Shown here: piece by piece, positions 40,013-49,051 of the stretch
Layout of the letters: each line of letters begins with the position of its first letter
Numbering within the stretch: position 1 is the first letter of the stretch
Source of the DNA: Cloacibacillus sp. An23
GTDB lineage: Bacteria > Synergistota > Synergistia > Synergistales > Synergistaceae
NCBI RefSeq assembly: GCF_002159945.1
Contig: NZ_NFJQ01000009.1
Coordinates: forward strand, 62,001 to 126,000
DNA length: 64,000 nt
Reading direction: 5' to 3'
Made by a program: the position numbers and the translations under genes
The notes under the pieces: generated by a model
Databases searched by the model: none
What the model saw: the letters and a program-made list of their open reading frames with translations, nothing else
Told to the model about the DNA's origin: nothing

Positions 40013-40864
40013 ATGCGTATCAACAAAAAGTTTTCCGTGACCGCTCTTCTGCTCGCCGTCTGCGTGCTGGCTTTCGCATCGCTCGCCGGCGCCGAAGACA
40101 AGGCTCCGGTGCTCAGAATGGCGACGACTACAAGCACCGACGACACCGGGCTGCTCGACTATCTCGCGCCGCTCTGCCTCAAGGATACCGGCATCGACGT
40201 GCAGTGGGTCGCCGTCGGCACAGGCAAGGCTCTTGAGTACGGGCGCAACGGCGACGTAGACGTCGTGCTGACGCACGCGCCGTCGCAGGAGGACAAGTTC
40301 GAGGCCGAGGGTTACGGCGTGGACCGCCGCAAGGTCATGCACAACGACTTCGTCCTCATCGGCCCCGCGGGCGACCCCGCCGGCGTGAAGGGCAAGCCCG
40401 TTACCGAAGCTCTCGCGGCGATAGCGGCGAAGCAGCAGAAGCTCGTCAGCCGCGCCGACAAGTCCGGCACGCACACGGCCGAGCTCGCGCTTCTGGCGAA
40501 AGCCGGAGTGAAGGATTTCGACAAGGCTCCGTGGTACGTGCAGACCGGGCAGGGGATGCTCAAAACGATCAACATCGCAGAGGAGCAGGGCGGCTACGCG
40601 CTCACCGACCGCGGCACCTTCATCAAGTACGAGGCCGGCCTCAACGGACGTGAGGGACTCGTCATCATCTGCGAGGGCGACGACGAACTGCTCAACAAGT
40701 ACAGCATCATGGCGGTCAACCCCGAGAAACACCCCGAAGTCAAGTACGACCTCGCGGTAAAGTACATCGAGTGGATCACCTCGCCGAAGGCTCAGAAGGA
40801 TATCGCGGACTTCAAGGTCGAGGGCAAGCAGCTCTTCTTCCCCGACGCGGTCCCCGCGAAATAG
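40013..40864 (+). CDS. tupA: tungstate ABC transporter substrate-binding protein
   Basis: The 283-residue product has a signal peptide (cleavage near AGA-ED) and the TupA signature RMATTTSTDDTGLLDYLAP (residues 34-52), whose TTTS loop binds the oxyanion. It continues with VGTGKALEYGRNGDVDVVLTHAP near 68, SRADKSGTHT near 145 and GGYALTDRGTF near 190. Tup systems take up tungstate with very high affinity for tungsto-enzymes. Ribosome site GGAGGGG lies 9 bases before the ATG, within the helix described at 39944. It is the first gene of a four-gene operon. Confidence 0.93.
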   Translation: MRINKKFSVTALLLAVCVLAFASLAGAEDKAPVLRMATTTSTDDTGLLDYLAPLCLKDTGIDVQWVAVGTGKALEYGRNGDVDVVLTHAPSQEDKFEAEGYGVDRRKVMHNDFVLIGPAGDPAGVKGKPVTEALAAIAAKQQKLVSRADKSGTHTAELALLAKAGVKDFDKAPWYVQTGQGMLKTINIAEEQGGYALTDRGTFIKYEAGLNGREGLVIICEGDDELLNKYSIMAVNPEKHPEVKYDLAVKYIEWITSPKAQKDIADFKVEGKQLFFPDAVPAK

Positions 40865-40932
40865 CGTTTTAAGGCATAACGGGCGCGCCGCCTTTTTCGC
40901 GGCGCGTCTTCGCGTATAAGCGCGTTTTTTAG

Positions 40933-41628
40933 ATGGACTTCATAGCCGAAGGTTTTATACAGGCTTTCAGAATGCTCCTCGCAATGGACGAGGAGACGTG
41001 CGTCATCGTCGCGACGACCTTCAAGCTGACGGCGCTGTCGATGGCAGGCGTGCTGCTCTTCGGCCTTCCGGCGGGCTTCCTTCTCGGATATTTCGACTTT
41101 CCCGGAAAGCGAGCCGTGCGCACGGTGACTGACACTCTGCTCGCGCTTCCGACAGTCGTCATAGGGCTGCTGGTCTACGCCTTCATCTCGCGGCGCGGGC
41201 CGCTCGGAGACATGGAGCTGCTCTTCACGATACGCGGCATGGCTATAGGACAGGTGATACTCGGCACGCCGATAGTCGCGGCCTACACCGCGGCGGCGAT
41301 AGAGGGGCTCGACAGCCGCCTGCGTCAGACTCTCATGACGCTCGGAGCGTCGGGCGGCAGGCTCGCGCTCGCGAGTTTATGGGAGGCGCGCTTCATGATA
41401 CTCGTCGCGGCTCTCACGGCATTCGGGCGCATCGTCGGCGAGGTCGGCTCCGCGATGATGCTCGGCGGCAACATCAAATGGCACACGCGCACGATAACGA
41501 CCGCGATAACGCTCGAGACCGGCAAGGGCGAGTTCGCGCTCGGAATAGCGCTCGGCGTCATTCTCATACTTATTTCGCTTCTTCTCAACATTTCGCTGAC
41601 TTTCCTGCGCCGCAGGAGCCAGAATTGA
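40933..41628 (+). CDS. tupB: tungstate ABC transporter permease
   Basis: The 231-residue protein has five or six membrane segments and the EAA-type coupling loop LRQTLMTLGASGGRLALASLWEARF (residues about 132-156). LPTVVIGLLVY near 74 is typical of TupB/WtpB. It forms the channel with TupC. The ribosome site is poor (GCGTTTTTTAG), which may mean coupled translation. A 20-base tandem duplication covers its stop codon. Confidence 0.9.
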   Translation: MDFIAEGFIQAFRMLLAMDEETCVIVATTFKLTALSMAGVLLFGLPAGFLLGYFDFPGKRAVRTVTDTLLALPTVVIGLLVYAFISRRGPLGDMELLFTIRGMAIGQVILGTPIVAAYTAAAIEGLDSRLRQTLMTLGASGGRLALASLWEARFMILVAALTAFGRIVGEVGSAMMLGGNIKWHTRTITTAITLETGKGEFALGIALGVILILISLLLNISLTFLRRRSQN

Positions 41629-41652
41629 ATCTCAGGAGCCAGAATTGAATCT
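41613..41652 (+). repeat. 20-base perfect tandem duplication at the tupB stop
   Basis: The unit CAGGAGCCAGAATTGAATCT occurs at 41613-41632 and again immediately at 41633-41652. The first copy contains the tupB stop (TGA, 41626-41628); the second repeats it out of the gene. It looks like a recent slippage or an IS-independent duplication. Confidence 0.9.
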
Positions 41653-41690
41653 TCATAAAATACTGTACTACGGAGGGTGTTACCATAACT

Positions 41691-42530
41691 ATGAAACAGT
41701 TCGCAATAGCTCTCGCAGCTCTTATGATATGCTCCCCGGCCTTCGCCGGGACGGTAAGGCTTTCAAGCACCATCGGCCCGGTCGACGCCGGCATAATCCC
41801 GCTGCTCGCCGATACATACACGGCTGAGACCGGGACGGAGTTCGTCATCGAAAAGGCGGGGACCGGCGCCACTCTCGAAAAGGCGAAGAGCGGCAACTTC
41901 GACATGGTCGTCGTCCACGCGCGCGCCCTCGAAGACAAATTCATCGCCGAGGGGTACGGGCAGAACCGCCGAGACGTAATGTACAACGACTTCGTCATCC
42001 TCGGCCCGCAGGACGACCCCGCCGGAATCAAGGGAATGAAATCCGCCGCCGGGGCGTTTAAGAAAATAGCGGCGTCAGGCGCTGAGTTCGTCAGCCGCGG
42101 AGACATGTCGGGCACGCACGTCGCCGAAACGAACGTATGGAAAGCCGCGGGAATCACGCCGGACGGAGAAAAGGACGCGTGGTATACTGTGTTCTCGCTA
42201 GGCAAGCTCGGCAACGGACATACGACGGAATTTGCGGACAGGCGCGGAGCCTATACGCTGATGGACCGCGCGACTTACCTGACGAAGAAGGATAAAATCG
42301 CCATAGTCCCGCTTGTCGAGGGCGACCCGATACTGCTCAACCTCATCGCCGCCATCGAGGTAAGCCCGAAGCGTTTTCCGAACGTCAACAATAAGGACGC
42401 CGCCGCCTTCATCGACTGGCTCTGCGGAGACGAGGCGCAGACGATAATAAAGGACTTCAAAGTCGATCAGTACGGCGAACCGCTCTTCTTCCCGAACTCG
42501 GACGAATGGAACAAAAAGCACGGAAAATAA
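41691..42530 (+). CDS. second substrate-binding protein of the tungstate operon
   Basis: The 279-residue product has a signal peptide (cleavage near AFA-G) and the same fold text as TupA: VIEKAGTGATLEKAKSGNFDMVVVHA near 53, SRGDMSGTHVAE near 136 and RGAYTLMDRATYL near 185. The oxyanion loop differs: TTTSTDDTGLL of TupA becomes SSTIGPVDAGII (residues about 23-34). It is probably a paralogue with another ligand preference (molybdate, tungstate or a related anion), sharing TupB and TupC. GGAGGGTG lies about 12 bases before the ATG. Confidence 0.85.
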   Translation: MKQFAIALAALMICSPAFAGTVRLSSTIGPVDAGIIPLLADTYTAETGTEFVIEKAGTGATLEKAKSGNFDMVVVHARALEDKFIAEGYGQNRRDVMYNDFVILGPQDDPAGIKGMKSAAGAFKKIAASGAEFVSRGDMSGTHVAETNVWKAAGITPDGEKDAWYTVFSLGKLGNGHTTEFADRRGAYTLMDRATYLTKKDKIAIVPLVEGDPILLNLIAAIEVSPKRFPNVNNKDAAAFIDWLCGDEAQTIIKDFKVDQYGEPLFFPNSDEWNKKHGK

Positions 42531-42581
42531 CGTCCGCGAAACGGAGGCGGGCGGATTTTCCCGCCGTACCCTGAACGCACG

Positions 42582-43601
42582 ATGAACTCCCTGCTTTACG
42601 AAATTCATAATCTCAAGCAGAGCTACGAAAAGGGACGCCCGAATCTCGACATTTCGGAGCTTTCCATAGAGCGCGGCGCCGTCACTGGAATCGTCGGGCC
42701 GAACGGCTGCGGCAAATCCACGCTGCTGAAGGCGCTCGCTTTTCTAATCCCGGCCTCGGGCGAGATAATTTTCGACGGACGTCCCGCGGCCGGGCGCGAG
42801 CGCGAGATTCGGCGCGAGGTTACATATCTGCTGCAGGAGCCGTATCTTCTGAAACGCTCCGTATTCGAGAACGTCGCCTACGGGCTGAGGCTGCGCGGCA
42901 TGGAGAAAGCGCGGCTCGATACGCGCGTGCGCGAGAGCCTCGAGGCCGTCGGCCTCGCGCCCGGGGAGTTCGCGCCGCGTCCGTGGTACAGGCTCTCGGG
43001 CGGCGAGGCGCAGCGCGTCGCGCTCGCGGCGCGGCTCGCTCTGAGGCCGAAGGCGCTGCTGCTCGACGAGCCGACGGCGAACGTGGACGAGGCGAGCGCG
43101 CAGCTCGTGATGGAGGCCGCCGTGCGCGCCGCGCGCGAGCACGGGGCCGCGGTCGTGGTATCGACGCACGACACGGCGTGGCTTTACGAGACGGCCTCGA
43201 AGGTCGCCGGCATGTACGGAGGCCGCATCGCGGGCGGCGGCGCGGAGAACGTCTTCCGCGGCGGCTGGACGCGCTGCGGCGGGCTTATGACGCGCCCCTT
43301 CCCGGGCGGTCAGGCGCTATTCGCGTGGCCCGGCCCTTCGGCGCGCGCCGCGGCGCTCAGCCCTTCGGACATAACCGTTTCCACGGAGATCCCGCCGCGC
43401 GCTGAGGATACGAACGTCCTGCGCGGCGTCGTCTCTCAGCTCACGCTCGAGCGCGCGACGGGGCGGGTGCTGCTCTCCGCCGACGTTTCTGGCTGTTCGG
43501 TGAAGGCGCGCCTTTCCGCCGGCGACGCGGCGCTTTCGGCCCTTTCGCCCGGCTCCGAGGTTTTCCTCTCCTTTTCATATTCCGCGCTCCGCTGGCTCTG
43601 A
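42582..43601 (+). CDS. tupC: tungstate ABC transporter ATPase with extra C-terminal domain
   Basis: The 339-residue product has Walker A GPNGCGKST (residues 39-47), signature RLSGGEAQRVALAARLAL near 139, Walker B KALLLDEPTANVDEA and switch His in STHDTAW. After residue 225 there is a second domain of about 110 residues: LSPSDITVSTEIPPRAEDTN followed by beta strands like those of TOBE/Mop domains, which bind oxyanions in ModC. Typical TupC proteins are shorter, so this one may carry an anion-sensing brake. It is last in the operon and has no clear terminator before glmS. Confidence 0.9.
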   Translation: MNSLLYEIHNLKQSYEKGRPNLDISELSIERGAVTGIVGPNGCGKSTLLKALAFLIPASGEIIFDGRPAAGREREIRREVTYLLQEPYLLKRSVFENVAYGLRLRGMEKARLDTRVRESLEAVGLAPGEFAPRPWYRLSGGEAQRVALAARLALRPKALLLDEPTANVDEASAQLVMEAAVRAAREHGAAVVVSTHDTAWLYETASKVAGMYGGRIAGGGAENVFRGGWTRCGGLMTRPFPGGQALFAWPGPSARAAALSPSDITVSTEIPPRAEDTNVLRGVVSQLTLERATGRVLLSADVSGCSVKARLSAGDAALSALSPGSEVFLSFSYSALRWL

Positions 43602-43620
43602 TCGCGTCAAGTGTACGCGA

Positions 43621-43649
43621 TTGCGCGCCGTGCGCTAACATGATATAAA
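43621..43649 (+). promoter_or_regulatory. glmS promoter
   Basis: TTGCGC (43621-43626), 17-base spacer, TATAAA (43644-43649) with TG at 43641-43642 (extended -10). The leader of about 50 bases is too short for a glmS ribozyme. Confidence 0.6.
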
Positions 43650-43707
43650 ATAGCGTAGGTTTTGACACGACTGCCGCCATTTGCATAAAGCGAAAGGATG
43701 ATCATAT

Positions 43708-45534
43708 ATGTGCGGGATTATGGGATACGTCGGAGACAGAGACACGACGCGGATAATTCTCGAAGGACTTGCGAAGCATGAATACAGAGGTTACGACTCG
43801 GCCGGCATAGCGGTTATAAAGGACGGCAAAATTTCCGAGCTGCGCACCGTGGGGCGCGTCGCGCAGCTCGCAGAGAAGGTCGCCGCCGCGGGGCTGACCG
43901 GCGACATCGGCATAGGCCACACGCGCTGGGCGACGCACGGCGGCGTGACGGAGACGAACGCGCATCCGCACATCTCGAGCGACGACCGCGTGGTGCTCGT
44001 CCACAACGGCATCATAGAGAACGCGCGCGAGATACGGGCCGAGCTCGAGGCGAAGGGGATAAAATTCCACACGGAGACCGACACGGAGTCAGCCGTGCAG
44101 TATCTCGGCTACGTCTACGACGGCGACCCGAAGGAGGCGATAGTGAAGCTGACCGCGCGCATACGCGGCGCCTTCGCCCTCGTCATCATGTTCTACGACA
44201 AGCCGCGCGAGATATGGGTCGCGCGCAAAGGCTCGCCGCTCGTCGTCGGACACGCGGGTAACGAGGGCTTCTGCGCCTCCGACCCTACCGCGCTGCTTGA
44301 GTTCACTCACGACGTGTGGTTCATGGACGACGACGAAATGGCTCAGATAACGCGCGAGGGATGCCGCTTCTTCGATTTCTCGGGAGCGGAGCACGAAAAG
44401 GCGTCGATGCACCTCGACTGGGACGCCGCTATGACGAACCGCGGCAAGTATCCGCATTTCATGCTCAAAGAGATTCACGAACAGCCGGACGTAGTCGCCC
44501 ACACTCTTTTGGGCCGCGTCGCCGACGACGCCGTGGACCTGAGCCGCGAGCTTTCGTGGACGCCGGACGAGGCCGCGCAGTGGAAGCGCATCCACTTCGT
44601 CGCCTGCGGCACCTCGCACTACGCGACGATAGTCGCTCAGCATATAATGGAAACCTTCGGCAACTTCGAGATACGCACGGAAGTCGCCTCTGAATACCGC
44701 TACAGGAATATCCCGACCGGGCCGGACACGCTGGCGGTCTTCGTATCGCAGTCCGGCGAAACGGCGGACACGCTGCACGCGGCGCGCCTGGCGAAGTCGC
44801 GCGGAGCGAAGTGCCTCGTAATCACCAACGTGCGCGGCTCTACGATACACCGCGAAGTCGGCGACGCGCTGATAACGCCAGCCGGGCCGGAAATAGGCGT
44901 AGCGGCGACCAAGACGTTCACCGCGCAGATAACGATACTGACGCTGCTCGGCCTCTACCTCGCGAAGCTGCGCGGCGAGCTCGACCCGAACACGGAGCGC
45001 CGCCTCGTCTCAGCCCTCATGGACATACCGGGCAAACAGGCGGCGATGCTCGACCGCGAACGCGAGATAGAGCTGCTCGCCCGCGACTTCGCCGACGCGC
45101 GCGGATTCTTCTTCATCGGGCGCGGCATAGCCTACCCGCCGGCGCTCGAGGGCGCGCTCAAGCTCAAGGAGATATCCTACCTCCACGCTGAAGCCTATCC
45201 GGCGGGCGAGATGAAGCACGGGCCGATAGCCCTGCTCGACAAAGAGCTGCCGGTCGTCGCGCTCGTGCCGAAGAACGAGCTGTGGGAAAAGACCATATCC
45301 AACATCGAAGAATCCATGGCGCGCAAATCTCCGATAATCGCGCTAGCGACCGAGGGCGACGACCAGATCTGCCACTACACGCGCAACGTCATCTTCACGC
45401 CGGAGACGGAGCCGGAGCTCTTCCCCTTCGTCGCGGTCGTGCCGCTCCAGCTCTTCGCCTACTACATCGCGCGCCAGCGCGGCTGCGACATCGACATGCC
45501 CCGCAACCTCGCCAAGAGCGTCACGGTGGAATAA
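43708..45534 (+). CDS. glmS: glucosamine-6-phosphate synthase (isomerizing glutamine aminotransferase)
   Basis: The 608-residue product starts MCGIMGYVG with the catalytic Cys2 of the glutaminase domain (residues 1-220; GHTRWATHG near 71), followed by two SIS domains (about 285-425 and 455-595; FVSQSGETADTL, HAEAYPAGEMKHGPI) and ends DMPRNLAKSVTVE, the canonical GlmS C-terminus. It makes glucosamine-6-phosphate from fructose-6-phosphate and glutamine for murein and lipid A. Ribosome site AAAGGATG lies 10 bases before the ATG. Confidence 0.97.
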   Translation: MCGIMGYVGDRDTTRIILEGLAKHEYRGYDSAGIAVIKDGKISELRTVGRVAQLAEKVAAAGLTGDIGIGHTRWATHGGVTETNAHPHISSDDRVVLVHNGIIENAREIRAELEAKGIKFHTETDTESAVQYLGYVYDGDPKEAIVKLTARIRGAFALVIMFYDKPREIWVARKGSPLVVGHAGNEGFCASDPTALLEFTHDVWFMDDDEMAQITREGCRFFDFSGAEHEKASMHLDWDAAMTNRGKYPHFMLKEIHEQPDVVAHTLLGRVADDAVDLSRELSWTPDEAAQWKRIHFVACGTSHYATIVAQHIMETFGNFEIRTEVASEYRYRNIPTGPDTLAVFVSQSGETADTLHAARLAKSRGAKCLVITNVRGSTIHREVGDALITPAGPEIGVAATKTFTAQITILTLLGLYLAKLRGELDPNTERRLVSALMDIPGKQAAMLDREREIELLARDFADARGFFFIGRGIAYPPALEGALKLKEISYLHAEAYPAGEMKHGPIALLDKELPVVALVPKNELWEKTISNIEESMARKSPIIALATEGDDQICHYTRNVIFTPETEPELFPFVAVVPLQLFAYYIARQRGCDIDMPRNLAKSVTVE

Positions 45535-45541
45535 AAACCGC

Positions 45542-45570
45542 GGGCGGGGCCGCGCCCCGCCCATTTTTTG
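45542..45570 (+). terminator. glmS terminator
   Basis: GGGCGGGGC and GCCCCGCCC arms with a 3-base loop, followed by ATTTTTTG. The next start is only 9 bases beyond it. Confidence 0.88.
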
Positions 45571-45578
45571 AGAAAAAC

Positions 45579-45926
45579 ATGATCCATGTGAAACGTAAAA
45601 AAATCGCGGCGATGACGCTTGCGCTCATCCTCATATTCCAGACGCCGCTCTGCGCGCCGGCGCACGCGTTTTTCGCGCCCGGCCTGCTGCCAGAGATAAA
45701 CCTTGCGCGCGGCTGGGACGGTTCGGACTGGTTCGAACTCCTGGCGCACTTCTCGGCCTTCACCGGGCTCTCCTACTGGATAGGCTCGTCGGTTCACGAC
45801 GCTTATGTCACGGTGAGCGGCATAGAAGACCTCTGGGACCTCCTGTCGCTCCTCTTCCGCCACGGGCTTATACCGCGCTGGTATTACGAGTTTGCGCCTG
45901 AGCCGCCAGGCTCGTTCTCGATATGA
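45579..45926 (+). CDS. small exported protein of unknown function
   Basis: The 115-residue product has a basic N-terminus and signal-like helix ([27 protein letters not shown], cleavage near AHA-F), then aromatic-rich text with a possible second hydrophobic stretch ([19 protein letters not shown]). No family is recognised. It begins directly after the glmS terminator without a clear ribosome site, so the start is uncertain. Its stop overlaps the GIY-YIG start by 4 bases (ATGA), arguing that it is translated. Confidence 0.55.
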   Translation: MIHVKRKKIAAMTLALILIFQTPLCAPAHAFFAPGLLPEINLARGWDGSDWFELLAHFSAFTGLSYWIGSSVHDAYVTVSGIEDLWDLLSLLFRHGLIPRWYYEFAPEPPGSFSI

Positions 45927-46186
45927 GGCCCTGCGCCTACATACTGCTCTGCGCCGACGGCACGCTCTACACTGGATGGACCAACGACGTGGAAAAGCGG
46001 CTGGCGGCGCACAACGCCGGACGCGGCGCGAAATACACGCGCGGGCGCAGGCCGGTGAGGCTGCTCTACGCCGAGGAATGCGCGAGCAGAAGCGAAGCGA
46101 TGAGCCGCGAAGCCGCGATAAAAAAGCTAACGCACGAAGAGAAGCTCTTGTTAAGCGAAGGTAAAAATACAACGGCGCGCGCTTGA
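45923..46186 (+). CDS. GIY-YIG domain protein (UPF0213 type)
   Basis: The 87-residue product consists of one GIY-YIG nuclease-like domain: [19 protein letters not shown] (residues 4-22) with the two Tyr-containing halves, [16 protein letters not shown] near 34 and Glu in [19 protein letters not shown] near 53. This is the short single-domain UPF0213 form of unknown function, possibly a structure-specific nuclease. It is coupled to the preceding exported protein gene. Its end is basic and 90 bases before purA. Confidence 0.88.
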   Translation: MRPCAYILLCADGTLYTGWTNDVEKRLAAHNAGRGAKYTRGRRPVRLLYAEECASRSEAMSREAAIKKLTHEEKLLLSEGKNTTARA

Positions 46187-46275
46187 TAATTTCAGCGCCA
46201 GTGATTACAATAACAAAGTTTGGGCCTAATAGTAAGGGCCGCGAAAATTAAGGCAGCATAAAGAGGTGTATCGCA

Positions 46276-47562
46276 ATGAAGGGACGCACTGACATAGTCA
46301 TAGGAGTGCAATGGGGCGACGAAGGCAAAGGCCGCGTCGTGGACGTCCTCGCCGCGGACGCCGGAGTGGTCGTGCGCTATCAGGGCGGGGCCAACGCCGG
46401 ACACACCGTCGTCGTGGACAACGAGAAGTACGTCTTTCATCTGCTCCCCTCCGGCATACTCTACCAAGGGAAAAGCTGCGTGATAGGAAACGGCGTCGTC
46501 GTAGACCCCGATACGCTCTTTGAAGAGCTAGACGGCCTCGCCGCGCGCGGCAAAAAAACGGCGAAGCTCGTCGTCAGCCACGCGGCGCACATCGTCATGC
46601 CATATCATAAGATAATAGACAGGCTGGCCGAGGGAGCGCGCTCCGAAGGCACGAAGATAGGCACCACGGGCCGCGGCATCGGCCCCTGTTACGCCGACAA
46701 ATACGAGCGCATAGGCATCCGCGCGGAAGACCTCGTCAACCCCGAAGTCCTGCGCGACAAGCTCACGCGCACGCTCAAGATCAAAAACGACATACTCACG
46801 AAAATATACGGCGCCGAGCCGCTTGACTTCGGCGAAATATACGAAAAGGCGCTCGCGTGGGGCCGCCGCATCGAGCCGATGCTCGGCGACGCCTTCCTTG
46901 AAATAGACGAAGCCGTGAAAAGCGGCGGAAACGTCCTCTTTGAAGGCGCGCAGGCGACGCTCCTCGACATCGACCACGGAACGTACCCCTTCGTCACCAG
47001 CTCGAGCCCCTGCGCCGGCGGCGCATGCACCGGCTCGGGCTTCGGCCCGTCGCGCATAGACCGCGTCATAGGCGTCGCGAAAGCATACTGCACCCGCGTC
47101 GGCGAAGGCCCCTTCCCGACCGAAGAAAACGGCGAGGCCGGCGAAACGCTGCGCCAGAAAGGCGGCGAATTCGGCGCTACGACGGGACGTCCGCGCCGCT
47201 GCGGCTGGTGCGACCTCGTGGCGGTCGACTACGCGGTCAAGGTCAACGGCCTCGACGGCATAGCGCTGACTAAGCTCGACGTGCTCGACGAATTCGACGA
47301 GATAAAAATCTGCACGGCCTACGAAATAGACGGAAAGATCAGAAAGACCTTCCCGAGCAGCTGCGCGGAGCTCGCGAAAGCCAAGCCCGTATACGAAACG
47401 CTGCCCGGCTGGAAGTGCGACATATCGAAATGCCGCAGCTTCGACGAACTGCCGCAGGCCGCGCGCGACTACGTAAAATACATCGAAGACAAAGCGGAGA
47501 CCCCCGTCGTCCTGATAGGCGTGGGCGCGGGCCGCGAAGACACTATACGCCGCGGGCTGTAA
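46276..47562 (+). CDS. purA: adenylosuccinate synthetase
   Basis: The 428-residue product has the GTP-binding N-terminus VIGVQWGDEGKGRVVD (residues 7-22), GGANAGHTVV near 39, TTGRGIGPCYADK near 132, DIDHGTYPFVTSSSPCAGG near 234 and TGRPRRCGWCD near 302. It joins IMP and aspartate with GTP in AMP synthesis. AAAGAGGTG lies 9 bases before the ATG. Single gene followed by a terminator. Confidence 0.97.
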   Translation: MKGRTDIVIGVQWGDEGKGRVVDVLAADAGVVVRYQGGANAGHTVVVDNEKYVFHLLPSGILYQGKSCVIGNGVVVDPDTLFEELDGLAARGKKTAKLVVSHAAHIVMPYHKIIDRLAEGARSEGTKIGTTGRGIGPCYADKYERIGIRAEDLVNPEVLRDKLTRTLKIKNDILTKIYGAEPLDFGEIYEKALAWGRRIEPMLGDAFLEIDEAVKSGGNVLFEGAQATLLDIDHGTYPFVTSSSPCAGGACTGSGFGPSRIDRVIGVAKAYCTRVGEGPFPTEENGEAGETLRQKGGEFGATTGRPRRCGWCDLVAVDYAVKVNGLDGIALTKLDVLDEFDEIKICTAYEIDGKIRKTFPSSCAELAKAKPVYETLPGWKCDISKCRSFDELPQAARDYVKYIEDKAETPVVLIGVGAGREDTIRRGL

Positions 47563-47594
47563 GGTTCGCCCGCAGCAAGCCGCACAGATAAGCC

Positions 47595-47622
47595 AAAGGC
47601 CGCCCGCGTGGCGGCCTTTTCA
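47595..47622 (+). terminator. purA terminator
   Basis: AAAGGCCGCC (47595-47604) pairs with GGCGGCCTTT (47610-47619), followed by TCACG. Confidence 0.8.
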
Positions 47623-47776
47623 CGTTCGATAGGCGTATGGCATGTTTTTATGCTATTTCAACTTTTACATAAAAACTTCGTCGTCCCGCGTATGTCCTGT
47701 GCGAGATTTCTAATTTTGCCGTGCCGGTCCGGTCACACTGCCCGGGGCGCGCCGCTTAGTCCGTACGGCGTCCTTT

Positions 47777-49051
47777 TCAGCGGCTTTTCGTCAAGCCGGC
47801 CTGCGCTATCCATTCCTTCAGCACATTCTTCTTACGGCGCAGGGTAAGGAACAGCAGAAGCGCGGCACAGAGGCCGCAGCACGGATACCCGGCCCAACCG
47901 CCGAAAGTCTGCATTACGGAGCCCGCGAAAAAATTCCCGAGCGGCAGAGAGCCCTGCGTTAGGAACGTGTAGACGCTCATCACGCGGCCGCGGTACTCGT
48001 CCGGCGTATGCACCTGAAATATGGAATTTCCGGCGTTGAGGAAAACGAGATTGAAAAATCCTATCGCGGCGACGAAAAGATAAGCCGTACCTCTGTTCCA
48101 CGCGAAAAGCATCAGCAGATGCGCGAACAGCGTCGCGGCGGCTCCGGCGGGAAGCAGCCACTTCTTCTCGCCGCTCTTCGCGAGCGAGGCCATCGTCACG
48201 GCTCCGGCGAGCGACCCCGCGCCCATCGCCGAGAGCATACCGGTGTACGCGTCGGCCCCCATTTCGAGCACCGTCTTGGTGAACACAGGAACCATCACCT
48301 CGCCGTTCAGCGCGAACGTGCAGACCACAGCGAGGAAAGTCGCGTTTATCGAAAGAGTCTCGTCCCTGCGGATATAGTTGATCCCCTCAAAAACCTCGCG
48401 GAGTACGCTGCGCCTCTTCGGCGCAGGAAGGGCCTTCGGCTCAACCGTCCGCAGCCGCGTCAGGCTGAAAAGCACGGCGAGGAAGCTCACGGCGTTCAGC
48501 ATGAAGCACACTCCGGCTCCGAACTCCATCATCACAGCTCCGGCGAGCGCGGGGCCGACGATGCGCGCGAGGTTGACTATCGACGAGTTGAGCGACACGG
48601 CGTTCATAACGTCCTGCCTGCCGACCAGGCAGACGAAGAAAGAGAGGCGCGCGGGGACGTCGATTGTGGTGGTGATTCCGAGGAATACGCAGAGCGCCAG
48701 AAGCTGCCAGTAATGCGCGGAGCCGGAGAAGGCGAGCGCCGCGAGCGCGACCGCCTGCAGCATGAGCAGGGATTGCGTGACTATGAGGATCTTGCGCTTA
48801 GGAAAGCGGTCCACTATCGCGCCGGCGAAGAGTGTGAAAAGCAGCATAGGCATGAACTGCGCGACGCCGACGAGGCCGACGAGGAACGGCGAGTCCGTCA
48901 TCGTATAGACGAGCCACATCAGAGCCGTCCTCTGCATCCACGTGCCGAGCAGCGAAACGCACTGCCCGGTCCAGAATATGCGGAAGTCCCTGTGCTTGAG
49001 CGACGCGAAGACATTGTCCAGAAGGGCCGCGCCCTTCTTCCTGAGCGGCAT
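47777..49051 (-). CDS. MFS transporter (EntS-like exporter group)
   Basis: The 424-residue protein has twelve predicted membrane segments and N-terminal text FASLKHRDFRIFWTGQCVSLLGTWMQRTALMWLVY, characteristic of the EntS/MFS_3 exporters, with IVDRFPKRKILIVTQ as the loop 2-3 motif. Such proteins export siderophores or drugs, or are of unknown use. GGAGGAGGTG lies 7 bases before the ATG at 49051; longer upstream readings lack a site. It is apparently monocistronic. Confidence 0.88.
   Translation of the reverse strand: MPLRKKGAALLDNVFASLKHRDFRIFWTGQCVSLLGTWMQRTALMWLVYTMTDSPFLVGLVGVAQFMPMLLFTLFAGAIVDRFPKRKILIVTQSLLMLQAVALAALAFSGSAHYWQLLALCVFLGITTTIDVPARLSFFVCLVGRQDVMNAVSLNSSIVNLARIVGPALAGAVMMEFGAGVCFMLNAVSFLAVLFSLTRLRTVEPKALPAPKRRSVLREVFEGINYIRRDETLSINATFLAVVCTFALNGEVMVPVFTKTVLEMGADAYTGMLSAMGAGSLAGAVTMASLAKSGEKKWLLPAGAAATLFAHLLMLFAWNRGTAYLFVAAIGFFNLVFLNAGNSIFQVHTPDEYRGRVMSVYTFLTQGSLPLGNFFAGSVMQTFGGWAGYPCCGLCAALLLFLTLRRKKNVLKEWIAQAGLTKSR

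Noticed and set aside
43601-43708. glmS ribozyme
   Set aside because: Only about 107 bases separate tupC and glmS, too short for the ribozyme, and its core sequence is absent.
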